From assembly GCA_009846005.1 (NCBI GenBank), contig VXYL01000013.1, positions 1 through 64,000 of the forward strand: a stretch of 64,000 nt of DNA, written 5' to 3'. A model generated the notes under the pieces. It was given only the letters and a program-made list of their open reading frames with translations. It was not told the DNA's origin and searched no databases. This stretch comes from Gammaproteobacteria bacterium. Its GTDB lineage: Bacteria > Pseudomonadota > Gammaproteobacteria > Pseudomonadales > Azotimanducaceae. Positions 33,150 to 44,250 of the stretch are shown here, in pieces (within the stretch, counting starts at the first letter, position 1; every line of letters begins with the position of its first letter). The translations under genes were made by a program, and so were the position numbers.

Positions 33150-33494
33150 ATGGACCTGAAGCTGGTCGCACTCCCGCTCTACGAGGCGCGAGGCTGGATG
33201 AAACTCCTCGGCGTCGTCCTGGTGATCACGGGGATTCTCACCGCACTCTCCATCGTGGGCCTCATCATCGCCTGGTTGCCGATCTGGTTGGGCGTGCTAC
33301 TGTTCCAGGCTGCGGGACGGATCGAGCTGGCCTTTGCGACCGACGACGAGATGTCGTTGCGCGAATCCTTGGCAAAGCTCAAGACGTTCTTCGTCATTCA
33401 AGGCGTGTTGTTGTTGATCTACCTCGCCGTCGTGGTCGGCGCGGTCGGCATCGCGTTCTTGGGCGGCCTCGCGTCCCTCGCCGTTATCCCCTAG
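33150..33494 (+). CDS. DUF5362-like small membrane protein
   Basis: A 114-residue membrane protein. [20 protein letters not shown] opens the first helix, with others around 30-50 and 78-110. The opening and the [18 protein letters not shown] segment resemble DUF5362 proteins. A GGAGGA ribosome site lies nine bases before the ATG, and the longer frame from 33051 lacks one. No function is known. Confidence 0.7.
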   Translation: MDLKLVALPLYEARGWMKLLGVVLVITGILTALSIVGLIIAWLPIWLGVLLFQAAGRIELAFATDDEMSLRESLAKLKTFFVIQGVLLLIYLAVVVGAVGIAFLGGLASLAVIP

Positions 33495-33504
33495 CCGACA
33501 ACCG

Positions 33505-33520
33505 GGCGGCCACGGCCGCC
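33505..33520. terminator. Hairpin between convergent genes
   Basis: GGCGGC-CACG-GCCGCC is a perfect six-base-pair stem between the convergent DUF5362-like gene and acnA. It could serve both strands as a terminator, but no T-run follows, so the call is tentative. Confidence 0.35.
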
Positions 33521-33531
33521 GGCTCGCACCG

Positions 33532-36201
<2,670 letters not shown>

Positions 36202-36260
36202 TCGGCTCCACAGGTGCGGGGAAGGGGTGGGTATCTTACACGCAAGCGAATCCGGCACCG

Positions 36261-36287
36261 GCACCCGGCGGGTTGACCGCCGGGTGC
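36261..36287 (-). terminator. Strong hairpin behind hsp20
   Basis: An 11-base-pair perfect stem, GCACCCGGCGG and CCGCCGGGTGC with loop GTTGA, begins 14 bases after the hsp20 stop. There is no T-run on the minus strand, so it may work with Rho or protect the 3' end, separating hsp20 from acnA. Confidence 0.5.
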
Positions 36288-36300
36288 GGCACGGGCTCGG

Positions 36301-36726
36301 TCAAGCCAGTTCGACCTCGATCTCACGGGCTGCCGCTTTCGCGCTCTTGGCAACCGCGATGGAGACGACGCCGTCCTTGGCCGTGGCGCGGATGGCGTCG
36401 GCGTCGGCATCCTCGGGCAGCCGGAAACTGCGCGTGAACTTGCCGTAGCGACGCTCGCTCCGGTGGATTCGTCCGGAATCGTCGTCGTTGGCGAACTGCC
36501 GCTCGCCGGAGACGCTCAGGACGCCATCCTTGAACGTGATGCTAACGTCCTTGGGATCGATCGCGGGCAGTTCGAGGTCGACGCGGTAGGCGTCCTCCGT
36601 CTCGCGGATGTCGACCAGCGGTCGCCAGTCGTGGCCGTTCGGAACGAACGATCCCGGTACCGGCGTCACGTAGCGGTCGAAGACCTGGTCGAGTTCGCGG
36701 AAAGGGTTCCAGCGTACGATGTTCAT
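36301..36726 (-). CDS. Small heat-shock protein Hsp20
   Basis: A 141-residue chaperone with the usual short N-terminus (MNIVRWNPFRELDQVFDRY), an alpha-crystallin domain (about 38-130, with DWRPLVDIRETEDAYRVDLE, GVLSVSGERQ and YGKFTRSFRLPEDAD) and the closing A-x-x-x-G-V-V-S-I strand in TAKDGVVSIAVAK. It holds unfolding proteins in the cytoplasm. The ATG at 36726 follows a CAGGAG ribosome site. The upstream region (36727-36860) is AT-rich; I could not find a convincing minus-strand heat-shock promoter. Confidence 0.95.
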   Translation of the reverse strand: MNIVRWNPFRELDQVFDRYVTPVPGSFVPNGHDWRPLVDIRETEDAYRVDLELPAIDPKDVSITFKDGVLSVSGERQFANDDDSGRIHRSERRYGKFTRSFRLPEDADADAIRATAKDGVVSIAVAKSAKAAAREIEVELA

Positions 36727-36860
36727 GTCGGCTTCTCCTGTTTTTGCAGTGTTGAATCAGTCGATGAACCGAATGATTGGGTTCAGACACAGAAAAAAAA
36801 GGCCTTGAAAACCGCGACTTTCGCCCCACGCGGTCGAAAAAACGCGCGTTCTCAGTGTCT

Positions 36861-38576
36861 TCAGTAGGCGGCGGCCGCGCCCGCATTGCGCGGATCGGAG
36901 CGCGCGGTGATTTCGTCACCGACGCGCATCACCGAGTTGGCGTCGCCGATGCCGGGCGTCTCGCGGAAACCGACGTGACCAATCTTCTCTAGGCTCGTGC
37001 GGGTGTCTGCAGAGACCGCGCCCGGCTCGTAGCGAACCTGGTTCGGCAGCCACTGGTGATGGAAGCGCGGTGTTGCCACGGCGGTCCCGACATCCATGCC
37101 GTGGTCGATCACGTTGGTAACGACCTGCAGAACCGTGGTGATGATGGTGCTGCCTCCCGGTGAGCCGGTGACCAGCACGGGCTCGCCGCCTTTCAGTACC
37201 AGCGTCGGCGTCATGGAACTCAGCATGCGCTTGCCGGGCTCGATGGCATTGGCCTCGCCGCCAACCAGGCCAAAGGAGTTGGGAACACCCGGCTTGCTGG
37301 AGAAATCGTCCATCTCGTTGTTGAGCAGGAACCCGGCGCCGGTCACGACGATCTTCGATCCGTAGCCGAGGTTCAGCGTCGTGGTGTACGCCACCGCGTT
37401 GCCGTGGGCGTCCATCACCGAGACGTGGGTTGTCTCGGGACTCTCCGTCGGCCAGGTTCCCGCGCCGATGTCTGCCGAACGGGATGCGGCGTCGGGGTCG
37501 AAATCCGCGAACCGGCTACGCGCATAGTCCTTGTCCATGAGCCGGGCGAGGGGCACGTCGTAGAAATCGGCGTCGCCCAAGTACTCGGCTCGGTCCGCGT
37601 ATGCCCGTCGCTCCGCTTCCACCATGAGATGAACCGTGGGCGGGCTGCCTCGACCGAGGCTGGCGAGGTCGTAGGGTTCGAGCATGTTCAGCATCTGGAT
37701 CAGCAGCGCGCCGCCGGATGATGGCGGCGGCATGGAGACGATCTCGTGGCCCCGATAGGTGCCGCGCACCGGGTCGCGCCACACGGACCGGTACTCGGCG
37801 AGGTCACGGTGGCTGATCAGCCCGCCGCCGCGGGCCATTTCAGTGACGATCAGGTCTGCAGTGGTGCCTTCGTAGAAGCCACCCCGGCCGTGCTCCGCGA
37901 TGCGGGCAAGGGTCGCTGCCAGGTCGGGTTGACGAAACACGTCGCCGGCAGCCAACGGGCTGCCGTCATCGCGGGTGAACTTGGCGAGACTGGCGGGATA
38001 GGGCTCGAAACGTCCGCGCAGGCGTTCGAACTGCGCGGCCAGGTCCGCTGGCAGTGGAAAGCCATCCCGGGCCAGGGCGAGGGCGGGTGCGATGATCTGC
38101 TGCCGGGTCAGCGTGCCATGGCGCCGAAGTACGTTGAGCAGGCCGTCGACGGTCCCGGGGACACCGACGGCCAGATGGGACGCGGTTGACAACCCCTCGA
38201 CGATCGCACCGTTGTCGTCCTGGAACATGTCGCGGCGGGCCTCGAGCGGGGCCTTCTCGCGGTGGTCGTTGGCGACGAGTTCGCCGTCGGCGAGCCGGAT
38301 CACCATGAATCCGCCGCCGCCGATGTTGCCAGCGGAGGGATGGGTCACCGCCAGCGCGAAGCCCATGGCGACCGCAGCGTCGATGGCGTTGCCGCCTTGG
38401 CGCAGCACACCGATGCCGACCTGTGTCGCAAGCGGCGATCGCGAAGCAACCGCACCCTCTCGGCCGCTGGCCTCTTGGGATCCATATGACGGTAAGGCTG
38501 TGCAGACGACAACGGCGAACAGGGCCAATGCCGCGGCGGGGCGTTGACGGCGCATGTCCGATTCGATGCTTGTCAT
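36861..38576 (-). CDS. ggt: Gamma-glutamyltransferase
   Basis: A 571-residue proenzyme that cleaves glutathione and other gamma-glutamyl compounds in the periplasm. A signal peptide (AALALFAVVVCTALPSYGS) precedes the large-subunit motifs QGGNAIDAAVAMGFALAVTH and GNIGGGGFMVIR. Self-processing occurs before the Thr of ETTHVSVMDAHGNAVAYT. The small subunit has GSKIVVTGAGFLLNNEMDDF and GSPGGSTIITTVLQV. I chose the ATG at 38576 directly before the signal. It is divergent from the Arg-rich protein gene. Confidence 0.96.
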   Translation of the reverse strand: MTSIESDMRRQRPAAALALFAVVVCTALPSYGSQEASGREGAVASRSPLATQVGIGVLRQGGNAIDAAVAMGFALAVTHPSAGNIGGGGFMVIRLADGELVANDHREKAPLEARRDMFQDDNGAIVEGLSTASHLAVGVPGTVDGLLNVLRRHGTLTRQQIIAPALALARDGFPLPADLAAQFERLRGRFEPYPASLAKFTRDDGSPLAAGDVFRQPDLAATLARIAEHGRGGFYEGTTADLIVTEMARGGGLISHRDLAEYRSVWRDPVRGTYRGHEIVSMPPPSSGGALLIQMLNMLEPYDLASLGRGSPPTVHLMVEAERRAYADRAEYLGDADFYDVPLARLMDKDYARSRFADFDPDAASRSADIGAGTWPTESPETTHVSVMDAHGNAVAYTTTLNLGYGSKIVVTGAGFLLNNEMDDFSSKPGVPNSFGLVGGEANAIEPGKRMLSSMTPTLVLKGGEPVLVTGSPGGSTIITTVLQVVTNVIDHGMDVGTAVATPRFHHQWLPNQVRYEPGAVSADTRTSLEKIGHVGFRETPGIGDANSVMRVGDEITARSDPRNAGAAAAY

Positions 38577-38726
38577 GGGTTCGCCGACGATTTCCAAAGC
38601 GCCGCACATTAGCGGCATCGTGCGGGTCCGACAACGTGTCCGACGACGTGTCTCCGACGACGTGTTCAGTTTCGGTTCACCTAGCACTGACTAAGCTGGG
38701 GCAGTGAACTACCCGTGGAGGTGGAC

Positions 38727-40889
38727 ATGAATTGGAGTAGCGCACTTGGGACCGCAATTGCCGCCGGTTGCGTGGCCGGATGCGCCGGTTGCGAAAGCGT
38801 CGACGCGAAGACGGAGGCCGAGGTCGTAGCCCAGGCCATCCCCGAGACGGCAGCCGAAGCTGTTCCCGGTGCACCGCGCGCGGCCGACCCCGAAGAGTAC
38901 CGGATCAGCGTCGAGATCCCCGTCGACGACGTGACGATCAGCCGGGGAGAGAATCTCGACGTGGACGCGATGCTCGACGAGCGGACGGCGTTCGTCGCCG
39001 CCGACTTCCATCTGCGCGAGGTGGTGCTCATCGCGCGGGCACTCCGCGGCGGTAGCGCCGAGTTGCTGGTCGACGACTGGGCATCCGGCGCCGTCGATAT
39101 CCCGTTGGGCGAGGCCGAGTCTTGGTACGAGGTGCGCATCCCGGCGGCCGATGTCGGCGACGCGGGTGTTGAATGGATCCTCGACTTCACGGGCGCGCTG
39201 GATCTGAACCTTCTCGTGGCGGTTCTCGAGCCGCGCTCGGCGTTGCTCGCCGCCACCGCCACGGTTCGCGAGGTCGTGGTCGAGGACGAAGTGCCGGCCG
39301 ATGCGCCAGGAGAGACGATCGAGGATCCCTCCATCGAGGTCGTACAAGCGGTCGAGGTGGTCGAGCCCGCCGTGGCGACGTCAACCGTGGTCAACGAGGT
39401 TGCCGTTGTCGAACAGCCCGTCTACCGCACAAGGACGGTGTACCGTTACGTGGATCGACCGATCTACAGCTACCGCGTGTCGTGGATCTACGACCCCGCG
39501 CGGTACTACGTCTTTCGCGACTACGGCGGCTGGACGTACCGCTATTTCCCGGGGACCTGGGATTGGCGGTGCTACAACCTGAGTTTCCGCTTGCCGAGCC
39601 GTCATCACCATCACGACAGACCCCGGCATCGCGGCGACCGACACGACGGTCGACGTTATGATCGCCGCGACCGCGACGACCGCGGTGACCGGGACCGTCG
39701 TCGCAGCGATCATGACCGCGGTATTCGACGAGATGGTAGCGACCGAGACCGCGATCGACGCGGCGTGCGGCCCCGTGTCAGCGATGGCCGAGCGGTCGTC
39801 TCACGACCCAGCGCGCTCTGGCGGCGCGTGGACCCGGGACACCCGCGGATCCAACTCGCCACCCAGCGCCGCGCGGAACCTCGTGTCGACGAGAGTCGCC
39901 GAACCAGCCCCCGGCTGAGCGCTTCGGGGGGCTCTGCTGAGCCACGCAACAACGCGGGGGCCACCTCCCGCGGGGAACCGTTGGACCGGCCGACGAACAC
40001 ACCTCGTCAGTCCTTCCAGCGCCGGGATCCCGGCGTCGGGACGACGGCTCGAAATGTGGCGCCGCCGATGCGTGTCGAGGACGACAACACCCGCCGATCA
40101 GCGACCGGCACCCGTTCCGGGACCGACCGCAACGCCCGGACCCGGACATTCGAACGTCGCGAGGCGCGGCAAGGAGAACCGCGGGCAACGGTGACCGCAA
40201 CGCCCCGCCGACCGACCCAGGGGCCGGCGGCTGCGAATCGTATCGAGACATCCGAACCGCGTGAACGCGCCCTCAACGCTCGTACCCGAGCGTTTCAACG
40301 ACGTCCGGAGCAACGCCCACCCGCGCAAACCACGCCGCGAACGACGTCGGTCCGGCAAAGGCCGGCCGTACGCGAGAACGTCACGCCGGCGAGGGAGGAA
40401 GCCGGCCGGCCGAACTCGAGAACGCGGACATTCCAACGCGAAGCCGACACCCGAACGGCGGCGCCGACGACGACTCGATCCGCAGAACGGCGGACCCTCG
40501 AATCTCGTGGTACGCCGCGATCCACAGTGAACCGGCAAACCTCTGCCGAGCGCGATCGGGGCAATGCGCGAACGCGGGCGTTCCAGCGCCGCCCGGAGCC
40601 GCGCGTGAATACACCGCAACGGAGTCGAGCCCAACCGCGTATGCAAAGCCGGCCGCGATCGACCGCGCCGGTGCGCTCGACGCAACCGGTTCGTTCGGCC
40701 CCGCCAAGGGAGACCTCGAGGCCGGCGGTTCGACCGCAACGCGCGGCACCTACCAGAACCACACCGCAGCCCCAACGCGCGGTGCAACACCCGCCGTCCA
40801 ACGCGCAGCAGAGCGACTCCACAAACTCCACTCGGTCGGGCGAGGACAGGCGATCAAGCCCACGCAACGGTCGTTTCGAACGGCGCTGA
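38727..40889 (+). CDS. Exported protein with long arginine-rich repeat tail
   Basis: A 720-residue protein, starting at an ATG behind GTGGAGGTGG. Residues 1-22 form a short Cys-containing signal with a lipobox-like VAGC. Residues 55-225 are acidic and beta-rich. Residues 230-290 are aromatic (YRTRTVYRYVDRPIYSYR, YDPARYYVFRDYGGWTYRYF). From 292 to the end the chain is strongly basic and disordered: HHHHDRPRHRGDRHDGRRYD, then units such as NARTRTFERR (469), NARTRAFQRR (517, 613) and NSRTRTFQRE (563), at about 48-residue spacing. The first part resembles surface proteins with a DUF3300-like flavour but no family is certain. The tail could bind DNA, RNA or anionic polymers outside the cell. Confidence 0.72.
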   Translation: MNWSSALGTAIAAGCVAGCAGCESVDAKTEAEVVAQAIPETAAEAVPGAPRAADPEEYRISVEIPVDDVTISRGENLDVDAMLDERTAFVAADFHLREVVLIARALRGGSAELLVDDWASGAVDIPLGEAESWYEVRIPAADVGDAGVEWILDFTGALDLNLLVAVLEPRSALLAATATVREVVVEDEVPADAPGETIEDPSIEVVQAVEVVEPAVATSTVVNEVAVVEQPVYRTRTVYRYVDRPIYSYRVSWIYDPARYYVFRDYGGWTYRYFPGTWDWRCYNLSFRLPSRHHHHDRPRHRGDRHDGRRYDRRDRDDRGDRDRRRSDHDRGIRRDGSDRDRDRRGVRPRVSDGRAVVSRPSALWRRVDPGHPRIQLATQRRAEPRVDESRRTSPRLSASGGSAEPRNNAGATSRGEPLDRPTNTPRQSFQRRDPGVGTTARNVAPPMRVEDDNTRRSATGTRSGTDRNARTRTFERREARQGEPRATVTATPRRPTQGPAAANRIETSEPRERALNARTRAFQRRPEQRPPAQTTPRTTSVRQRPAVRENVTPAREEAGRPNSRTRTFQREADTRTAAPTTTRSAERRTLESRGTPRSTVNRQTSAERDRGNARTRAFQRRPEPRVNTPQRSRAQPRMQSRPRSTAPVRSTQPVRSAPPRETSRPAVRPQRAAPTRTTPQPQRAVQHPPSNAQQSDSTNSTRSGEDRRSSPRNGRFERR

Positions 40890-40915
40890 TGTGGAAGCAG
40901 TCATCGACTACGCGC

Positions 40916-42169
40916 CTAGAAAAAGTACACCGCGCGCAGGTAGCCCCGGGAGCCGCCGCCGACGGTGAGTCCGTCGCCGACATCTAGGCGTCCGAACTCG
41001 TCGCCCTCGCCGCCCAACGTCTTGATCACACCGACCTGAAGCCGGGCGGCATCGCTTAGGTCGTAGGCGATGGACGTCTGCAGGATCTTGGATGCGTCAT
41101 GCAGATTGGCAATGACGCTGACGTTCTGACTCACCAGGGCGTGCCAGCGGAACTGTGTCCCGAGGGCGACGTAGTCCCGCATCAGCGTGAACGCCTCGCC
41201 ACGCCCCAAGCGGTCGGTGAGTGTCTCGGGCAGGCGGTCAAGGTCACCGGGCAGTCGACCGACGCCGAAGCCGTTGTGGAAGAACTCCGCGAAGACATAT
41301 AAGGCGTTCTGGGCGACCGGAACGCTCACGTCGACGTTTACGACGCCCGACAACGTCCAACGGCCCGCGTCGTTGACGGCGATGAGATCCGATCGGACCA
41401 GGGCGCCGCCGATGGGTACGCGGACGCCAAACCCGCCAACCCCATCCCCGTGGTGTCGAGCTGCGAGCAACTCCAACTCGTGGTCACCGAGGAGGGCTCG
41501 GTATTTGACCGCGACGCTTGCCGTGTCGTCCTCGATGCCGCCGTGTCGTGCGACGCCGAGAAGCTCCAAGTCCGAACCGTCGTCGAACAGGCGTTCGATG
41601 CGGATCAAGTCGTCGCCGGCCTTGTAGTCCTGGTCCACGGTCGTGGGTGCAAACGGATTGAACAGGTCCATGGGGTGGAACACCAGGCCGCTACCCCAAC
41701 TCACCGCCTCGCGACCGATCGTCACCGCCCATCGTGGCGAGCGGTATTTCAGCGCGAGACGGTCGAAGCGATTCAGCAGGCGGTGGCGCTCGCCGTCGTC
41801 GACCTCCCAAGTCAAGTCCAGGAGACGCCGTTCGTCGCCCGTGGGTGTTTGGTCGAAGGTCGGCCCGGAGCCAGCGGACACGACGGTATCGCCCAGGAGG
41901 TAGGTGGAAGCGTGGTCGACCTCGACCGTGAACAGACCGAGGCGCTGGCGCCAAAGCAGGCGCAGGTCGGCACCGTGGTCGAGCGGTCTCGCCTCGCCGG
42001 TCGCATCCTTTTGCGCATCGCTCCCGGGTAGCCACTGCGCAGTGGTGTGCCACTTGATGCGGGCGTTGAACTCGGCATCGGCACTGCTCGCGGCCAACAG
42101 GGCGAACAAGGTGGTGGCGGCGAGCTGCACCGCACCGAGTGGGCTGACTGGTCGTCCTCGATCGGTCAA
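40916..42169 (-). CDS. Predicted outer-membrane beta-barrel protein of an ABC export operon
   Basis: A 417-residue protein with a signal peptide (cleavage near SSADAEF) and alternating hydrophobic strands throughout. Examples are LRLLWRQRLGLFTVEVDH, RWAVTIGREAVSWGSGLVFH and the final YLRAVYFF, whose terminal Phe is the outer-membrane barrel signature. It overlaps the ABC ATPase gene as ATGA, so it is made with the transporter. It is probably the outer-membrane or substrate-accepting part of that system. No named family is certain. Confidence 0.72.
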   Translation of the reverse strand: MTDRGRPVSPLGAVQLAATTLFALLAASSADAEFNARIKWHTTAQWLPGSDAQKDATGEARPLDHGADLRLLWRQRLGLFTVEVDHASTYLLGDTVVSAGSGPTFDQTPTGDERRLLDLTWEVDDGERHRLLNRFDRLALKYRSPRWAVTIGREAVSWGSGLVFHPMDLFNPFAPTTVDQDYKAGDDLIRIERLFDDGSDLELLGVARHGGIEDDTASVAVKYRALLGDHELELLAARHHGDGVGGFGVRVPIGGALVRSDLIAVNDAGRWTLSGVVNVDVSVPVAQNALYVFAEFFHNGFGVGRLPGDLDRLPETLTDRLGRGEAFTLMRDYVALGTQFRWHALVSQNVSVIANLHDASKILQTSIAYDLSDAARLQVGVIKTLGGEGDEFGRLDVGDGLTVGGGSRGYLRAVYFF

Positions 42170-42840
42170 GCGTCGCCGACTACGCTGCCGTCTCGCAGGT
42201 TCACCTGCCGGGACGTGTAACCCATCACCATCGGATCGTGTGTCGCCGTAAGGATGGTCACGCCCCGTTCACGGTTCAAGGACTGCAGCACCTCGAGCAG
42301 CTCCCGCGTGGTTGACGTATCGAGATTTGCGCTCGGTTCGTCGGCCAGCAGAAGCACGGGCTCGGTCACGATCGCGCGGGCGATGGCAACGCGCTGCTGC
42401 TGTCCCCCCGACATCTCCCCGGGTCGGCGGTGCTCGAGATCGGCGATACCCAGCGATCGCAGGGCATGTTGGCTGCGCGAACGGCGCTCGGCCCGGTCCA
42501 CGCCCTGCAGTTGCAGGATGAACTCGACGTTCTCGAGTGCAGATAGAACCGGAATCAGGTTGTAGGCCTGGAATACGAAGCCGATCTTGTGAAGCCGCAG
42601 ATCCGACAACTCCGCCGCCGTCAGCGTGGTCACCTCGACGCCGTCCACGACCACCGAACCGGCGGTTGGCTGATCGAGGCCGCCGATGACGTGCAACAGG
42701 GTCGATTTGCCCGAGCCGGAAGGGCCCGCGAGGCTCACCCACTCGCCGGCACCGAGGTCGAAGTCCACGCCCCGAAGCGCGTGCACGGGCACCGCGTCGT
42801 CGTCGTAGGTCCGGCTCACGTTTCGACACTCCACTACCAT
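42166..42840 (-). CDS. LolD/MacB-type ABC transporter ATPase
   Basis: A 224-residue ATPase of the LolD/MacB/FtsE group: Walker A GPSGSGKSTLLHV, Q-loop FQAYNLIPVLSALENVEF, signature MSGGQQQRVAIARA and Walker B LLLADEPSANLD. It pairs with the two FtsX-type permeases upstream. A 183-base gap with palindromic repeats lies between it and the permease genes. It is coupled downstream to the beta-barrel gene by ATGA. Confidence 0.93.
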   Translation of the reverse strand: MVVECRNVSRTYDDDAVPVHALRGVDFDLGAGEWVSLAGPSGSGKSTLLHVIGGLDQPTAGSVVVDGVEVTTLTAAELSDLRLHKIGFVFQAYNLIPVLSALENVEFILQLQGVDRAERRSRSQHALRSLGIADLEHRRPGEMSGGQQQRVAIARAIVTEPVLLLADEPSANLDTSTTRELLEVLQSLNRERGVTILTATHDPMVMGYTSRQVNLRDGSVVGDA

Positions 42841-42898
42841 GAACAGGTGCTCCGTTTGTTGCTTCGCTCTTAGGTCTTGCGAGCAAGGGACTTCGCCC

Positions 42899-42973
42899 TA
42901 GGGGACGGGCTTGTCCCGTTCCGCGCCCGGACCTCGACGCATCTGCGCGGGCGACCACAAGGGTCGCCCCTAT
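42899..42973. repeat. Two palindromic repeats inside the ABC export operon
   Basis: TAGGGGACGGGCTTGTCCCG spans 42899-42923 with its tail, and GGGCGACCACAAGGGTCGCC with CCTAT spans 42949-42973. They occupy the only sizeable gap in the five-gene exporter operon, between the permease and ATPase genes. Confidence 0.85.
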
Positions 42974-43023
42974 GCCTTTGCCCGAACTTTGCTCAACTGT
43001 CGACATGGGACCGCTCAAGAACG

Positions 43024-44250
43024 CTAGCGTCTGAGTGCCTCCAGAGGTTTGATCTTCACCGCTCGTCGCGCCGGGTAGAAGCTGGCGAGAACACTGAGTG
43101 CCAGGCTAAGCACTGCAATCAGAACGACGTCCCGGATGTCGAACACCGGCACGAACGTTGGTCGCATGCCGAACGACGCCAAGCTGTCGTCGAAGGCCGT
43201 CAGGTCGATGCCGTCGGCGACGAACGCGAATACGGCCCGTGCTAGCGCCAACCCTGCGGCGACGCCGATGGCCATGATGACACTCGATTCGACCACGACC
43301 TGGGCCACCACCGCCCGGGGCCGCATGCCGATCGCGCGCAGCATGCCGAGTTCCTGAAGTCGTTCCATGACGGCGGTCACGAGCGTGTTGACGAGACCGA
43401 ATATCAACGCGCCCATCACGATCACGAACAGGATGTAGATGGTCACGCCGCTGACCTCAACCATCGCGGCGGCCTGGGGTTCAAGCTGCCGCCAACTCAC
43501 CACGGACAGGTTCTCGAAACTCCCCGCGAGCGCTTCGATGGTGGATGTCTCTCGGTCTTCATCGTCGAGGCGTATGGAAATCTCGGTAACGTTGTCCGTG
43601 TCCAGCAGGCGCTGAAGGGCGGTGAGGCCCGTGAACACGAATGCTCTCTCGAGTCCCGCTATTTCGGCCCGGTAGATGCCGGCAATGCGGAATCCGGCTT
43701 CCCGGGTACGCCCGTCCGCGCCTTGAGTGACCAGCACGAGGCGCCGTCCCGTGGCGGTGTCGAGCGCTTCGGCAAGCAAAGCGCCAACCAGGATCCGCGC
43801 GTCGTCCGGCCCTGATAGCCGTTCGCCCTGCACGTCGGCGTCACCGAGGAACGAAATGGATTCCAAAGCGGGGTCGACCCCGACCAGCTGAATCCCCCGG
43901 GTCTCGCGCTCGCTCATGACCACGGCGGGAATCCGGATGCGGCTGGCCCAGCCCTGCACGTGGTCGGGCAGCGCGCGCTGCCACCCATCGTCCACCGCGA
44001 ATCCCCGCTCGATGCCGGGGTCGTCCAGGTACGACGGCTCGAGAATCTTCGCATGCCCGGTCAGGTTCTCGATGGCCGTGTTCATCATGTCCTGCTGCAT
44101 GCCCCGCATCATCGTGTTGAGCAGCATGACGCCCGCAACGGCAACCGCGATGGCGGACAGCAGGATGGCGTTGCGACGGCGATGCCGCCAGATGTTGCGC
44201 CACGACAGCTGTAGCAACAGCCTTGCCGGCATGCCCCCGGCAAGGGTCAC
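43024..44250 (-). CDS. FtsX-family ABC permease (second)
   Basis: A 408-residue permease with the LolE/MacB layout: a first helix (RRRNAILLSAIAVAVAGVML), a long periplasmic domain (about 50-270), then three helices, with the coupling segment VMERLQELGMLRAIGMRPRAV and the closing YPARRAVKIKPLEALRR. GTG at 44250 overlaps the preceding stop (GTGA); an ATG six codons later is an alternative. It is paralogous to the upstream permease, so the transporter is probably a heterodimer. Confidence 0.9.
   Translation of the reverse strand: MTLAGGMPARLLLQLSWRNIWRHRRRNAILLSAIAVAVAGVMLLNTMMRGMQQDMMNTAIENLTGHAKILEPSYLDDPGIERGFAVDDGWQRALPDHVQGWASRIRIPAVVMSERETRGIQLVGVDPALESISFLGDADVQGERLSGPDDARILVGALLAEALDTATGRRLVLVTQGADGRTREAGFRIAGIYRAEIAGLERAFVFTGLTALQRLLDTDNVTEISIRLDDEDRETSTIEALAGSFENLSVVSWRQLEPQAAAMVEVSGVTIYILFVIVMGALIFGLVNTLVTAVMERLQELGMLRAIGMRPRAVVAQVVVESSVIMAIGVAAGLALARAVFAFVADGIDLTAFDDSLASFGMRPTFVPVFDIRDVVLIAVLSLALSVLASFYPARRAVKIKPLEALRR

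Noticed and set aside
36804-36829. Sigma-32-like promoter CTTGAAA-N13-CCCCAC near hsp20
   Set aside because: It lies on the plus strand, pointing away from hsp20 and towards the 3' end of ggt, so it cannot drive the chaperone gene.
39600-40880. Short repeated units in the Arg-rich gene as a possible CRISPR or minisatellite
   Set aside because: Units are coding, diverged at DNA level and spaced by about 48 codons; there is no constant repeat with unique spacers.
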